64,000 nucleotides of DNA. Origin: Albugo candida (lineage: Eukaryota; Oomycota; Peronosporomycetes; Albuginales). The notes beneath the pieces were generated by a model. It saw nothing but the letters and a program-made list of their open reading frames with translations, ran no database searches and was not told the DNA's origin. Below are positions 36,207 through 47,469 of the stretch, in pieces (position 1 is the first letter of the stretch; the number at the start of each line of letters is the position of its first letter). The stretch covers positions 434,001-498,000 of the forward strand of contig JBDOQK010000004.1 in NCBI GenBank assembly GCA_040437565.1, in the 5' to 3' direction. A program made the position numbers and the translations under genes.

Positions 36207-37610
36207 TTAGACAGAATGAAAATCAATTAATAAATGACGCTTCTCTAACGTGTGTTGTGTGTATGTGACCTGTTGATGACAATGTATGAATTCCAATTCG
36301 CATGTCGGCACAATTCCTTTACCTTTGCCATATCGAATAGTGTTCGCGATGCTACGAATTTCCAGCTGCAGAAAATGTGTCAGAGCGTATGCCAAAGAGA
36401 CTGACAAACGTACTCGTTGTGATATTTGTCTGAGTAATAGACAATATGCCGAATGCCGCTCTATCTCATTGCATATGAGTGTCCATTTGTCTCAAGTGAG
36501 TATCTCTACCTGAATGATCAATTTGGCGCATTCGTTGCATGGGAATAATGCCACATAGATCTACAACAGAGGAGTTAATCACATCGAAGACATAGTGTGC
36601 GCTTACTGTGCATCCCTGAACATCCGCCGAGTTTTTGTTCAGAATTGCATTCATNNNNNNNNNNNNNNNNNNNNNNNNNNNNNNNNNNNNNNNNNNNNNN
36701 NNNNNNNNNNNNNNNNNNNNNNNNNNNNNNNNNNNNNNNNNNNNNNNNNNNNNNATGAGTGTCCATTTGTCTCAAGTGAGTATCTCTACCTGAATGATCA
36801 ATTTGGCGCATTCGTTGCATGGGAATAATGCCACATAGATCTACAACAGAGGAGTTAATCACATCGAAGACATAGTGTGCGCTTACTGTGCATCCCTGAA
36901 CATCCGCCGAGTTTTTGTTCAGAATTGCATTCATTTCTGCGTGACAGACGTACTACACAATGTGAGTATGCTCATCAATAAGATTCTCTCATTTCGTACC
37001 GGATACTTTGTCGCTAAAATATCGCCTCTACTCGTCTGTCGCGCCCAAGGCAAATCGTCATCGTCACATCCATTGGGAAAGCCATTGTATCCGATGCCAA
37101 CAATCTTTTTCTCTGGATTCACGATACTAAACATCACACAGCATTCAGTCGATGTCAATTGTTCTGATCAATGTATACCACGCGCCAACTTGTGTCGATG
37201 GATCTAAAAACGATCAGGATCAGCCATCATAACCAACAGAGTGCATACAGACCTTTGGAGCGCATAGCGGAAAGGAATGCCACACTCATGAAATAATCAT
37301 TCCAAGTCAAATAACTCTCTCGTTTGGTCGATTGCGTGCTCGGACAACTTCCATTTCCCACAGATAATTTCTCCGAGTCGTTAACAAATGAGGCCGGGCC
37401 GCTGAGCCACTCCATATGGTCGCTCAAGACATGTTCGACCAATTTATCATTTGTTTCGTCCTCAACAGATTGCGTTTTTATCTGACCACATCGACATCTA
37501 TACATCTCCACATGCGAATTGAGAACCACTTGAGTCACATTGATCTTTTCAAAAAATAATCGCTTTATATCGGTCGCATTGAGTGGATCCAATGCATTTG
37601 ATATTGACAT
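36207..37610 (-). CDS. Deoxycytidylate (dCMP) deaminase, eight exons
   Basis: Deaminates dCMP to dUMP for thymidylate synthesis. Reconstructed exons, right to left: 37610-37253, 37203-37179 (25 nt), 37126-37000, 36952-36887 (interrupted in the other contig copy at 36654-36607), 36560-36510, 36460-36414, 36365-36323, 36269-36207. Seven introns of 46-53 nt. Product 259 residues. Zinc ligands are HAE ([11 protein letters not shown]) and PCxxC ([11 protein letters not shown]). Other family features: [65 protein letters not shown]. The first about 100 residues are an unrecognised extension with a CRCG motif. ATG at 37610 is preferred over an upstream TTG. Confidence 0.92.
36475..36934. other. Gap 36655-36754 with 180-bp duplicated contig ends
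   Basis: Bases 36475-36654 equal 36755-36934, duplicating two dCMP deaminase exons. Confidence 0.92.
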
Positions 37611-37750
37611 GGTCTGTTTTATACGCAATGCAACCCGATCGACTACTAATTATCAGTATATTATTGTCATTCTACCGAAAACTTGACCCCAAAATGGACG
37701 AGTTGCGTCTTATGTTCTTACATCACTGAAAAATCAAACAATCAAAGAAT

Positions 37751-39586
37751 CTATGACGCAAAGTCCGTTTCCTTTCCTTGAGCGGAACGTAGTGCGGCCG
37801 TGATAATCGCTTGACGTTTGATATCGGAAACATTATTCTCGAGCTCGGGAATTGGAACGCTTTTGCCATCGACGATCATATGTGTTACTCTACTGAAAGG
37901 GAAGGCTTCCAAAGCGGACTCGTGGAAATAACCTGTGAATCGAATTCGGCGTAATGCAATTGTGTAGATGCGATCACTTGCACGATATGCTCTTACAAAA
38001 CCAGAGCCGAATGATTTGGCAACCACTCGATCTCCAATCGCGAATTTGGGGGCGTGGTTCTTGAATGGGGACATTGTATTTGCCGCTGCCGAAACACGAG
38101 CTTTCACTGTTGAAAAACTGGGCAAACGCTCACTTGTAGACGCTTTTACAGTCGCAGAAGCCGAGATGACTGAATGTCTCGTAATCGATAAAATGGACGA
38201 TAATCGACCCACTGCGAAGGAGTTCCGTGCCGAGTGTATCAATTGACTCGATGTGCTCTCCCGAACGTCAAAGTCAGGCACACTTGTGAATGTCGACTCT
38301 GCTTGGTAGTCGCTCACGTACATTATATGACAGCTTTGATCGAGTAAAACTTGATACGTGTAATCATGCTCTTGGAAGCGAACAATTCGACCCATACCGA
38401 ATGGAGTTTGTACGCGTTCTCCTTCCTCAAAATACGACCTTCGTGGATGTAACGTGACCATATTTGCGTGTATGTAAGCCACAGCGCCACAGGGCAGATT
38501 CGCTATGAAAATACTGTCGTGTGGACGAAATCCAGCGATCGTTGCACCTCCAAATGACGTCATCGCTTTCTTGATTGATTGTGTGGGCTTTGTAGTGTCA
38601 CTTTGGTCACATTGTGTGGTACGTGGGGTACAAGACTGACCCATTTTGGCTTTGGTGTACATTTTACTCGCATACGATCCCTCACGAATAGAAGAGTATC
38701 CGTTGACTAGGTACTCTTTTGTTGATTGCATCATCTGGAACGTTTGACCCAACGCGCTGGTCGGAATCTTTTCAAATTTTTTTGTGGTCGCTTTCATTCG
38801 CCAAATATGCTCATTGTCCCATCGCCAATCCAGTGTGATACCATACATATCTTCTGCTACATAATATCGATCAATTGTCGCAGGTCCCCACCGTGTCCGG
38901 ACTCGTTCACCGACAGCGGCTTTGATTTCCCGGACGATCTGATTGGCTTGAATATAAGCTGTCACGGAGGGGGACATTGATACAAGGTACACATCATCTC
39001 TGGGACGATACTTGGAAATTGTCCCAGTACCAAACACAGTCGCCACACATGTACCAGAACGAAATTTACAAATTCGATTTGCAGGTGATATGTTATCATT
39101 AGAATTGCGAGCAGAATTCAAAGGTGGTACCGATACGCAACGACGCAGTGTTGCAAAAGCTTTGAGATCCTCCGATTGTGCTGGCATCGAGCGAGCGCTC
39201 CGTTCTGAGGACTTTTGTGAGCCAGTCAAACTAGAGCGGATGTCAATCTTTCGGTACCAGCTAGAAGTGGTCATGTTTTTTTGCATCGATAGTCTTTGAA
39301 GCGGTTTGACATTAAGCGTCATTTGAGTATTGCTTACAGGGCCTGACTTCACTTTATTGTCATACTTTGGTTTTGTGTGTAAAATGTGCGAGTGAATGGT
39401 TTGATTATCGGCGAATGAATCCCATTGGATAGGATTTGCTTCACGTGATCCTGCTAAACCGCATGAGGATTTGTCTGCTTCGGCCGGGTCCACCGTGTCC
39501 TCGGGAGAACGCGTAAAATAGGTTGTAACTTTTGGGAAAATAGTACTGATTCCACTGAATCGCTGTTTACTTTCGGTCGAAACCAT
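37751..39586 (-). CDS. Unknown protein with five SH3/Tudor-like repeats
   Basis: 611-residue single-exon protein of no family I can name. Five related segments of about 35-40 residues occur at about 178-216, 225-265, 343-377, 389-424 and 517-558. They share a pattern G-x-RV-x-T-x-FG-x-G-x-I-x2-YR-x2-D-x-Y-x-V-x-L, for example GERVQTPFGMGRIVRF and GDRVVAKSFGSGFVRAY. The pattern resembles small beta-barrels of SH3, Tudor or MORN-adjacent type used for peptide or protein binding. The N-terminal about 170 residues are serine-rich and probably disordered. It lies 140 bp upstream of dCMP deaminase on the same strand. Function is not predictable. Confidence 0.8.
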   Translation of the reverse strand: MVSTESKQRFSGISTIFPKVTTYFTRSPEDTVDPAEADKSSCGLAGSREANPIQWDSFADNQTIHSHILHTKPKYDNKVKSGPVSNTQMTLNVKPLQRLSMQKNMTTSSWYRKIDIRSSLTGSQKSSERSARSMPAQSEDLKAFATLRRCVSVPPLNSARNSNDNISPANRICKFRSGTCVATVFGTGTISKYRPRDDVYLVSMSPSVTAYIQANQIVREIKAAVGERVRTRWGPATIDRYYVAEDMYGITLDWRWDNEHIWRMKATTKKFEKIPTSALGQTFQMMQSTKEYLVNGYSSIREGSYASKMYTKAKMGQSCTPRTTQCDQSDTTKPTQSIKKAMTSFGGATIAGFRPHDSIFIANLPCGAVAYIHANMVTLHPRRSYFEEGERVQTPFGMGRIVRFQEHDYTYQVLLDQSCHIMYVSDYQAESTFTSVPDFDVRESTSSQLIHSARNSFAVGRLSSILSITRHSVISASATVKASTSERLPSFSTVKARVSAAANTMSPFKNHAPKFAIGDRVVAKSFGSGFVRAYRASDRIYTIALRRIRFTGYFHESALEAFPFSRVTHMIVDGKSVPIPELENNVSDIKRQAIITAALRSAQGKETDFAS

Positions 39587-39879
39587 ATTTAGTGAAATAA
39601 ATCAATCACAAGATGAAAAAAAGACGTCAAGAGAGTAACGCCTTTGTTGTTCTTTTTCGTGCTATGGTCGACTCCATTTGCTCGGAAATTTAAGAGACAC
39701 TGAATGTTTTGTAAGAAAATAGAGAGAAGGGGTAGGTTGTTGGCTCCTTTTTTGGAGTCTCCGGATCTCAACTTTACATAAATATGCTTTAAATGTAAAC
39801 ACTGGCAAGTATGCGAAATACAATCTTGGTGAGTTTACAGTCGGAGCAATTAAGTTCAGACCCATTCTTCGAATTATAT
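39587..39879. other. Short intergenic region
   Basis: 293 bp between the SH3-like repeat gene's start and the COMMD4 stop. No feature seen. Confidence 0.4.
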
Positions 39880-40709
39880 TTATTCCGCTTCCGCACGCTC
39901 AGATACCTCTGAAACCGTTTCCTGCACTTGTAACAAATGTTTGTACAACGCTAAGAATTTATCAGCGTCAATTCCGCACTCGATTCTTTCTTCGAGCAGA
40001 AATTTGTCGCATTTTTCGGTGAAATCCAACGACATTCGGACCGTGCCATCAAACTATTAATTTTATAACAGTCAGGCAATTTAATAAAGATACCATTTTC
40101 TCGAGTTTGTCTCACCTCAGATGATGTCGAGCCACCTGTTCCAGGAATTTTCTCGGCAATTAGCTTTAGGCGGTTCAATTTGGCAAACTTGGAAATTCAA
40201 CGATCAAGCATGCTCATGGATATCCTCATATCGGGCAGTACATACCTGAAAGCGTTTGGTCGCTAAACTTTCTCGAATCGATCCGCGTGCACTCATAAAT
40301 ATCTTGCTTATGACTGTCGTGTGTTCGTGAAGTAAACCCAGTTGCAGAAGCTCGGTCTGAAGATCTGTAGCGCTTATATCAAACTTTGAGGCATGTTCCA
40401 ATACAAAGCTTATCCAAGCAACCATAGTCACAGTATCATCATCGTCTTCCCAACTTAAAGATGGTACGATGTTTTCGTCGCCAAGTTTGTTCAAAGCGCA
40501 CTTCGTGAAAGACGCCAAGTCCTCAGCAGACTACATACAGTCGCTTCTATAAGTGCATGCTACACGAAGTGAAACCGCACCTTTGAAGCAAATATTGGTA
40601 CCGAGGATTGTATCCAATCGGGGGGCTCGATATTACCACAAAATCGGAATTTCTACACCGTTCACGCTTATGTCCGACTACACACGAATGAGTGCATTCA
40701 ACGCACCAT
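39880..40709 (-). CDS. COMMD4: COMM domain-containing protein 4
   Basis: Subunit of the Commander complex, which works with Retriever and CCC in endosomal recycling. Exons, right to left: 40709-40707 (ATG only), 40652-40581, 40530-40246, 40187-40116, 40053-39880. Introns are 54, 50, 58 and 62 nt. 201 residues, close to human COMMD4 (about 199). The N-terminus MKFRFCGNIEPPDWI matches the COMMD4 hallmark (FRFCG, PDW). Next come WISFVLEHASKFDI and LQTELLQLGL (helical domain), LNRLKLIAEKIPG, and the C-terminal COMM domain with VRMSLDFT and DADKFLALYKHLLQ. The first exon holds the start codon only, immediately followed by GTGCGT. Confidence 0.93.
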
Positions 40710-40729
40710 GCTATAAGAGTCAATATATT

Positions 40730-40990
40730 ACATTGTAGTACACATACACTGGTCTTATGTGGTACACCGAATCATAGACGTGTCATATGCTAAAAACACG
40801 ATGACGCGTATATGTGTCTTTACGATCGGACTTGGAAATCGGTCCCACTAGTTGTTTGTATGCTCAAAGTAGTAGTCATTAAAATTTCTTCTGGCAATCA
40901 TTCCTTGCCATATGTTTCTGGTGGCACTGATAGATCCAAGTCATGAATAGCAAGGTAGATTGCGAGTAGGAGTGCAAACTTCGAGTTTAA
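40730..40990 (-). pseudogene. 3' fragment of a paralogue of the membrane protein at 52.5-53.1 kb
   Basis: Bases 40730-40880 align with 52378-52530, for example tatgtggtacaccgaa and ctcaaagtagtagtcatt. In the minus frame the fragment ends NDYYFEHTNN followed by TAG (40848-40850), matching NDYYFEHTNKQYD of the intact gene, and is preceded by a hydrophobic stretch (FALLLAIYLAIHD) corresponding to its last membrane helix. The matching 3' flank suggests a gene copy with its 3' UTR. Upstream coding is broken. Confidence 0.6.
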
Positions 40991-41559
40991 AACATTACTA
41001 GCCATTCCAGTGCTCGAGGGAAAGCGGATAACCCAATAACAAATGTAATAGAAAGCTTCACTTCAGTCCAATTCAAGCTCATTCACGTCGGCATCGAGTA
41101 GGTTCAAGAAAGATCCCACTTGTATGCAGCGAGCTGCTACAGTGGGTGTATCATTTTATGATACCGGTACTACCAGGAATTACACTTCAACTTCAACATT
41201 CTATCTTGCTTGTTCCCATTTGTATTCAAACACGCGCGAGAGAAACCAATTTAGACTTTTCTGCGCCGAACGACTCGTAAATACGTCATGACACGTCCGA
41301 CATACACGTTGAGGATCCTTCGCATTATTTTCTCCACCTAATTTGGAGCAGGAATAGCCTCTGAGAATTTGCTTCCACTAGAAATGCACAACACTCTCCA
41401 CAGCAAACCGGTCACAATGGCGAAAATGATGACGCCGACTGCTAATTTTGAACACGTGAACACACAGCATATAGGTGCTTCGTGCGGAAGGCTGACTTCA
41501 GCTTGGTTGACTCATGATCGCATTATACAATTTCTTGAAGTATTTCCGAGTGATTGTGT
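40991..41559. other. Intergenic or decayed DNA
   Basis: May contain more of the membrane-protein paralogue (a minus-frame KLSITFVIGLSAFPRALEW near 41000-41060), but it is too decayed to support. Confidence 0.3.
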
Positions 41560-42230
41560 GCGACACATATCGCCCCCTTTACTGTCAAGTTACTTCAAGG
41601 AAACACCATACTGAAACAGCATATAGCTGATGTCAATAAGTTCTCTTCCTGCGGCGATATGTAATAGCGTAGAGCCATAAGCCAAACTCACACTAGACAT
41701 GATCCTTCGGACAAGAACAATCTGGTTATAGCTGGATCATTTGGCGAGTTGTGATGACGTGAATCACCAAAAAAGTCTGGAACCACGTGTTACCGTTGTC
41801 GACTTGAGCTCCTTAGTGAAAAGAAATCCACCAATCGATAGCCATTTTCACGATCACACAATACATTCAGCAAAGTGACGAACGTTAATCTCAATGTGAT
41901 CGGTCGAACGGATCGATTCTTTGGGATCGTGGGATCTTACAAGTGCCATTATGGTTGTACTGGCCTTACGAACTGCGAGGAGTAATGCGGTTTGATGAAA
42001 GTATCGNNNNNNNNNNNNNNNNNNNNNNNNNNNNNNNNNNNNNNNNNNNNNNNNNNNNNNNNNNNNNNNNNNNNNNNNNNNNNNNNNNNNNNNNNNNNNN
42101 NNNNNNCTCACCAACCGGCAACAAATGGCTTCGTGCAGCGCTTGATAAATTCCGACCACAGCATATGGTTTTCTTGTTACAACAAGTAAATGTATCATGT
42201 AGGACTTGAGCTGCTAAATGACGGATGAAA
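41560..42230 (-). pseudogene. Decayed ankyrin-repeat gene fragment
   Basis: Minus-strand frames contain ankyrin-like units: YQALHEAICCRLV just right of the gap, FHQTALLLAVRKASTTI just left of it, and YGSTLLHIAAGRELIDI...LFQYGVSL near 41590-41690, with stops and frame changes between. The 100-N gap 42007-42106 interrupts it and is not flanked by duplicates. No complete ORF remains. Confidence 0.4.
42007..42106. other. 100-N gap without flanking duplication
   Basis: The sequences on either side do not overlap, so real sequence is missing here. Confidence 0.95.
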
Positions 42231-42499
42231 AAAATAGCTGGCTTGGTGGATGCTATCACAGGCAGGTGAGGATGTTATCCATGTTGGCGATGCACGTTCC
42301 ACGCAAAAAATGTTGACCATTATCTTGATGGCTATACATTCTTCATCCACTATTCAACACATCGCATGATTCCGCTTATATACGGTCAACGCATACGCCG
42401 TTGTTGGGAGAGTCGATAAACGATCCAATCGCTTCACGCTCATACATTTCTTATTCAAGACGGTCGGCTAGGAGTCTTGCATGGGCTGAATTGATACAT

Positions 42500-43040
42500 G
42501 CCGCTCAAGAGAAATCTGGTTCAGATCCTCGACTTGAAGAATATCCCACCCAGCCGATAAGATCTTCTCTGTCTCAGGCTCACACTCGACTCGTCGATTG
42601 ATACGATCACATAAGCCACTCGAACAGCTAACCCGTTTATACATCGTGTTATTGTGTCCCATGCATCCCTGGCGTCTTCCGTGCTCGGATTGATCACACA
42701 CTGGAATGAGTGCACTTGTTCCAATCTCAATGGATCGAATCACAAATAATTGAATCCATATTGTTCAAAATTCTGTGCCAACGCACTGACAAGTTGGCCA
42801 GCGGAAGCGAAATGCAGTGTATCATTCCGACTGGTTCGAGTACTCCCAAAACATCCAAGATACTCGACGAAGTTGGTGTCGTATTCAGTCAATCTCTTCC
42901 TCAACGTGACCAAATACTCCATAATGAGTGATGTGGATCCATTTTTCCGGTATTGCACTCACCACTCACGAGAATAGATTGAATATCTGTGGTGAGTCTT
43001 TTTCATTGAGCATGCAGTAATGTATACTCTATTGCTATGT
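42500..43040 (-). pseudogene. Myosin motor-domain pseudogene
   Basis: Reading right to left from about 43028: MLNEKDSPQ, one frameshift, then IQSILVSGECNTGK (P-loop, normally GESGAGKT), another shift, then LIMEYLVTLRKRL and VEYLGCFGSTRTSRNDTLHFAS, which lines up with the switch I region (FGNARTxRNDNSSRFG). After an in-frame TGA (42740-42742) comes FQCVINPSTEDARDAWDTITRCI, like the myosin segment after the switch region. Catalytic residues of both the P-loop and switch I are lost. It is clearly related to myosins but not a simple copy of the one at 26715. Confidence 0.65.
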
Positions 43041-44299
43041 TGACTGCCGATTGAGAGTTTTGGCTACTGTACCTATCACGCGAAGACAAAGTCAGTAATT
43101 TGATTACAAAATGCGATCTCATACCAGCAATGAATGTAATCGGACAATTATGCTAACACTGTATTTACTTCTGCGTAACTATTCACTTTACATTATGTAG
43201 CTTCCGACGTCTTGAATGAAGCTACTAAATGTAGTTTACAAGGGTGCGCATCAAGCGATATATGAGAAGAGCTTGAAACTTGGGTCATGGTCGCATTGGA
43301 GACATACTTGAAACCAACTCCGTAAAATAGGAGGAGTGTGGAGAGATATTTCAGGCTACATTTTCATGATTGAGAAATACAAAGGTTTTCGACTCAAATG
43401 ATGCGATTAAGTCAGTAAGCCGGGAGAAGATGCTATGAAGTCGCTGTTTTGAGAATATTACAAAAGCGAGGTCGATATGAGATGCAGTGGCTTCTTCGAC
43501 GATGTATTGAGCAGAGCGAAATGCGGCAAAATCGTATGATCTCCACATCGTGCGGAGTCATATTATGATTGTCAAGACTCGATATGCTGCAGGGACTGAC
43601 ACTAATTACTTTTTGCTGCGTGATTTGTATGGAAATAAAGCAAAGAAACGTACTGTTACGACAACTGTATCAAAGCTGCCCAAGTGATTGACGATAGCAA
43701 AATGCTTACAAAAGCACGAATTGGGTCTTAGGATCGTACTTTATATAAATGATGGTATGATTTACAATGATGAAAAGAAGAGCGGTGCGTTTCACGCGTA
43801 TGATCCTACAAGAGACGTCCCGACTATATATGAGGTTTCACAACAAACGAATCAGCTCGTCTCGTGTCAGTAAACTGTAAGTGTATTGCAGTTTTGAAGA
43901 CTGAATATCAGTGGACCGCTGGGCTTTCAGCAAAGCGTTTGGTGGAATGGCTAAGGATTTTCTCAGGCGGGTTTGTGTGCTAAGCAATAATTTGTTTGGT
44001 CAGCCACATCTCACTCCAAATACAAATGTACTTGCCAGCTTCGATGATCCTGATGACAAATACCTGATGCGGCCTGGAGATCGAACTTTCTATAGTGCAA
44101 GACACTTGTAACCGACCCCCCTATTTATGCGGCCAAATTCCAAAATTTAAATTTCATGCAGCCTATACCTCTTACGTGCAAATAACCGGTTCATTTAGCC
44201 AATCAGGAGTAGTGTATTTAGGTCGGTTAATCAATCGCCATACCACTTTAGTAGTTCAGAACGCCCTCCGTAATTTTTTGCACTTGTAGCTCGCCAAAG
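43041..44299. other. Intergenic or decayed DNA
   Basis: A 65-codon minus frame at 43351-43548 looks protein-like but matches nothing I recognise. No RNA gene seen. Confidence 0.35.
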
Positions 44300-46170
44300 T
44301 AACCATGCCACGTCTAAAAAAGCAAGAAAAACACTTGTACATGGCATCAATACATCCTTCAGAGAGCAAGAAGCAGAAAATCGAAGTACATGACGTGCAT
44401 GAATTTGAAAGTAGCAGCGCCTGCAGTAAAAATGAATCCCAGATGGAGGACGAAATGAAGTGGAAGATGATGACATGATTGTTGGGAATATTGAGAGAGC
44501 TGTCCTTTCAATACTAACCAACGAGAGCAACCGACCAGTGCGGTATCTGGGAAATTCGTCACACACAGAAAGGCACAAGAAGGCGGTGCTGAAGGATGCT
44601 GAGAGAGGCACCAAACCGTTGACTAAATACTGGACACTGACAACAATGTTTACAGAAGCTGGTGCTGAAGTGGATGCGGATAACGAAAATGATGAAGACT
44701 TGGATGATGAATCCGATGAATCCGAGGTTACTGAGTGGACCAAAGGTGATATCAGTTTGGCAGCTGAGAATCTGAAAAAACTAAATCGAAAGCCAAACGG
44801 GAAGAACAATGCAGCACATGCGCATGAAGCAGCACTACTCGGGTAATTTCGACTACTTCAAATAGGAAAAACGAAGAAAGCGGCAAGTTCCTGTATCTCA
44901 GATGCAGCAGGAAGAGGGGTTACTTTTCTAGATCAATACGGACATGGGCCGGAACTTTTATGAAAGACGGGTATCTGCCTCAGTCGAAGCAAGGGCAACA
45001 CGCCAAGCGATCAATTTTTCTTCAGGACGAGGACTGTAACATTATTCTGCAGCAATACCTACGTGCAAATAAGTTCGATGTCGAAATTGCAACCTTGACA
45101 AAACACACGAATGAAGAAATCTTCCTCTAGTTAGGCTACACTCCATGCCCAAAAATATCGGAACGAACGATGATGCGCTGGCTACAGTCCTTAGACATAA
45201 CCTACCGTAAAGTTACGAAGAGGATTTACATCGATGTTCATGAGAGAGAAGATGTTATCGAGTATCGCCAAAAGTTTCTGGCCATATTAGATAAACTTGA
45301 TACTCCCATGCCTGTTTTCCCTGCAAAAGATGATACTTTCGAGAAAAAACATGATGATGTGATATGGCCAGCAGCGAAAATTCAGCCATTTCTTCTGGTA
45401 ACCCATGATGAAAGTACGTTTTTTGTCAATGATGGGTTGAAGCGCCTTTGGATGCCGGATGGAGAAGAACCATTGCGCAAGAAAGGCAAAGGGAGATCTA
45501 TTCATGTCAGTGACTTCCTTTGTCCAAGTTCGGGATGCCTCGCCCTGGAGCAAGACAAAAAAAAGCAGTTTCCGACCCTGCCAGAACAAGCATGTGTGAT
45601 CATGCACGCTGGAATTCAGCACGACGGATGGTGGGAGGCAATAGACCTCTACAACCAGGTGCTTGATCGAGAAATTTCCATCTTTGAGTCACCATTTCCA
45701 TGCATGCAAGCCCTCTTTGCCTTTCACAATGCCACCAGCCATGCTACTTTTGCTGACGATGCGCTGTGTGCAGACCGCATGAACCTGAGCCCTGTGGGCA
45801 AACAACATCTGATGCGACAAACGACTTGGGGAAATGGAATTTACCAGGAATTGGTTTTTCCAGAAGATCATGCAATTGAAAAACTTCGTGGCAAGGAAAT
45901 GGGTATCAAAGTTGTCCTTCAAGAACGAGGACTTTGGCGTGCAGCCTCCAACCGAACTGGACTGCTGTGCCAGAAAAAGCATGGCAAATCAACCGGACTT
46001 TCTTCGCCAGAAATGCATGTTAGAAGAGCTTATTGATGGTGCCGGCCACAAAATCTATTGTGAACTCATCTGCATTGAGCACTTTGGGGGCTCTGCCAAG
46101 CGGTACGCACGGAAACACTACAATTATTCATGGGCTGTACTAAAAGTCGTGGTGCCAAAGTATTGAAGTC
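44300..46170 (+). pseudogene. DDE-superfamily transposase, inactivated
   Basis: Plus-strand transposase of the DDE endonuclease type. N-terminal piece at 44460-44846 (RPVRYLGNSSHTERHKKAVL). A second frame from about 44930 (RSIRTWAGTF, GYLPQSKQGQHAKRSIFLQ) has an in-frame TAG at 45128-45130 and continues from 45170 (VHEREDVIEYRQKF). Catalytic core: THDESTFFVNDG, then FHNATSHATF, where the family usually has FDN, so the second acidic residue is His. VLQERGLW follows, and after a frameshift near 45955 ANQPDFLRQKCMLEEL and CELICIEHFGGSAKRY to 46166. At least one stop, two frameshifts and the D-to-H change make it dead. Terminal inverted repeats were not found. Confidence 0.78.
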
Positions 46171-47469
46171 GGTCAGTTTGACCGAGATAAGGCACTACTA
46201 TCAAAAATCTAGCGGTATATGGATGTTTACCGCAAAGGGTTAAGTGGTAAAGATGCGGAATATGCCGTCAAAAAGTACCGTTCTCACCAACGCGTACCAA
46301 ATTCAATCCTGATGGACTTGAACTGCCTCACGGCTTAATACTACATCAACGAGACCATACTTTCGGAGATTGTTTCATAATTGATAACTTGTCATACATA
46401 CTTGCTTAAAAAAGGTCGGCCCCAATAGTATTATGTCGTACAGGTTATTGATTTTTGGTTGGCCAAATGTCGCTTGTCCCATAGAAAATGGCCGAAACTG
46501 GCCAAATTTCAAGGCCCTACTAGTCCAACAAAAATAAAGTTACGAAGAATCGGCTTCCATTATCTTACAGCGTAGCGTCTGTTCTTGAATATAATGGAAT
46601 TCTGTTTTCTCCATTAGATCGTTTCTGTAAAATAAAGAATTCTTGTCTACCGATTAAACGTGCTGGTTATAAGTGTCTTACTGTAGCAACCTGATCATGT
46701 GAGTAACAACTTTGGGTATAGATTTATCGCTCTGGGGCTAGAATTTTTCCGGTTCGAGTGGTGTCACTCGAATCGGAAGAATCAAGCTCGATTGCGTGTA
46801 CACGTGTGAAGCGACCTATTCACCCCTTCTCCAGCCCGCATAGACCATGGCGTGAGATCACCGCACTCAATGTGCTGGCGAATGAGCGGATGGATTTGAA
46901 TTGACTGAATTGAAGAATCACCCAAATTTTTTTACGTTCTACCTGACCAGGCACATGGAACGTGTCCGCAAGGAGCTTTGCATGGGGGTCTATTATTGGT
47001 GTAGACGACAGCGAGGTCTCTGACATAAGAAGGCAGAGAGCTACTCTCTCGGTCTAGATGTCTACAGAATATCTTAAGGCAATGCTCTACGTACGGGTGA
47101 ATCTGGGTAATGGAAACATATGACAACAGCAGCTATCAGCATACAGCGCAGTTGCATACGCAGCCTCAATTATCGATGTATCAAACGGATGTAAAATTAA
47201 AGAATAGTACTACTTTCCGAACTTGAGCGCCCGAAAGTATGGTGACACGGAGCATTCCTGGGAATATTAGTTTGACCGCGTGAAGTCAAATCCGCGATGC
47301 GTGTTAAACATTACTTTTGTCTTAATAGCGATCTACCTCATGATTGTAAGCCATTTGAATAGACTGTGAGTTTTTTACACACAGGTTGATGCCACGTACC
47401 AGCTAGATCACATTCTCAATACACGTTTCTATACGCGAGGTCCAGAAGAAGCACTTGTATGTTCCATCG
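46171..47469. other. Intergenic DNA, no gene recognised
   Basis: Short frames only. The left part may contain the 3' end of the transposon. Confidence 0.35.

Noticed and set aside
44100-46520. Terminal inverted repeats of the DDE element
   Set aside because: ggccaaatt occurs on both sides but in the same orientation and without a consistent extension.
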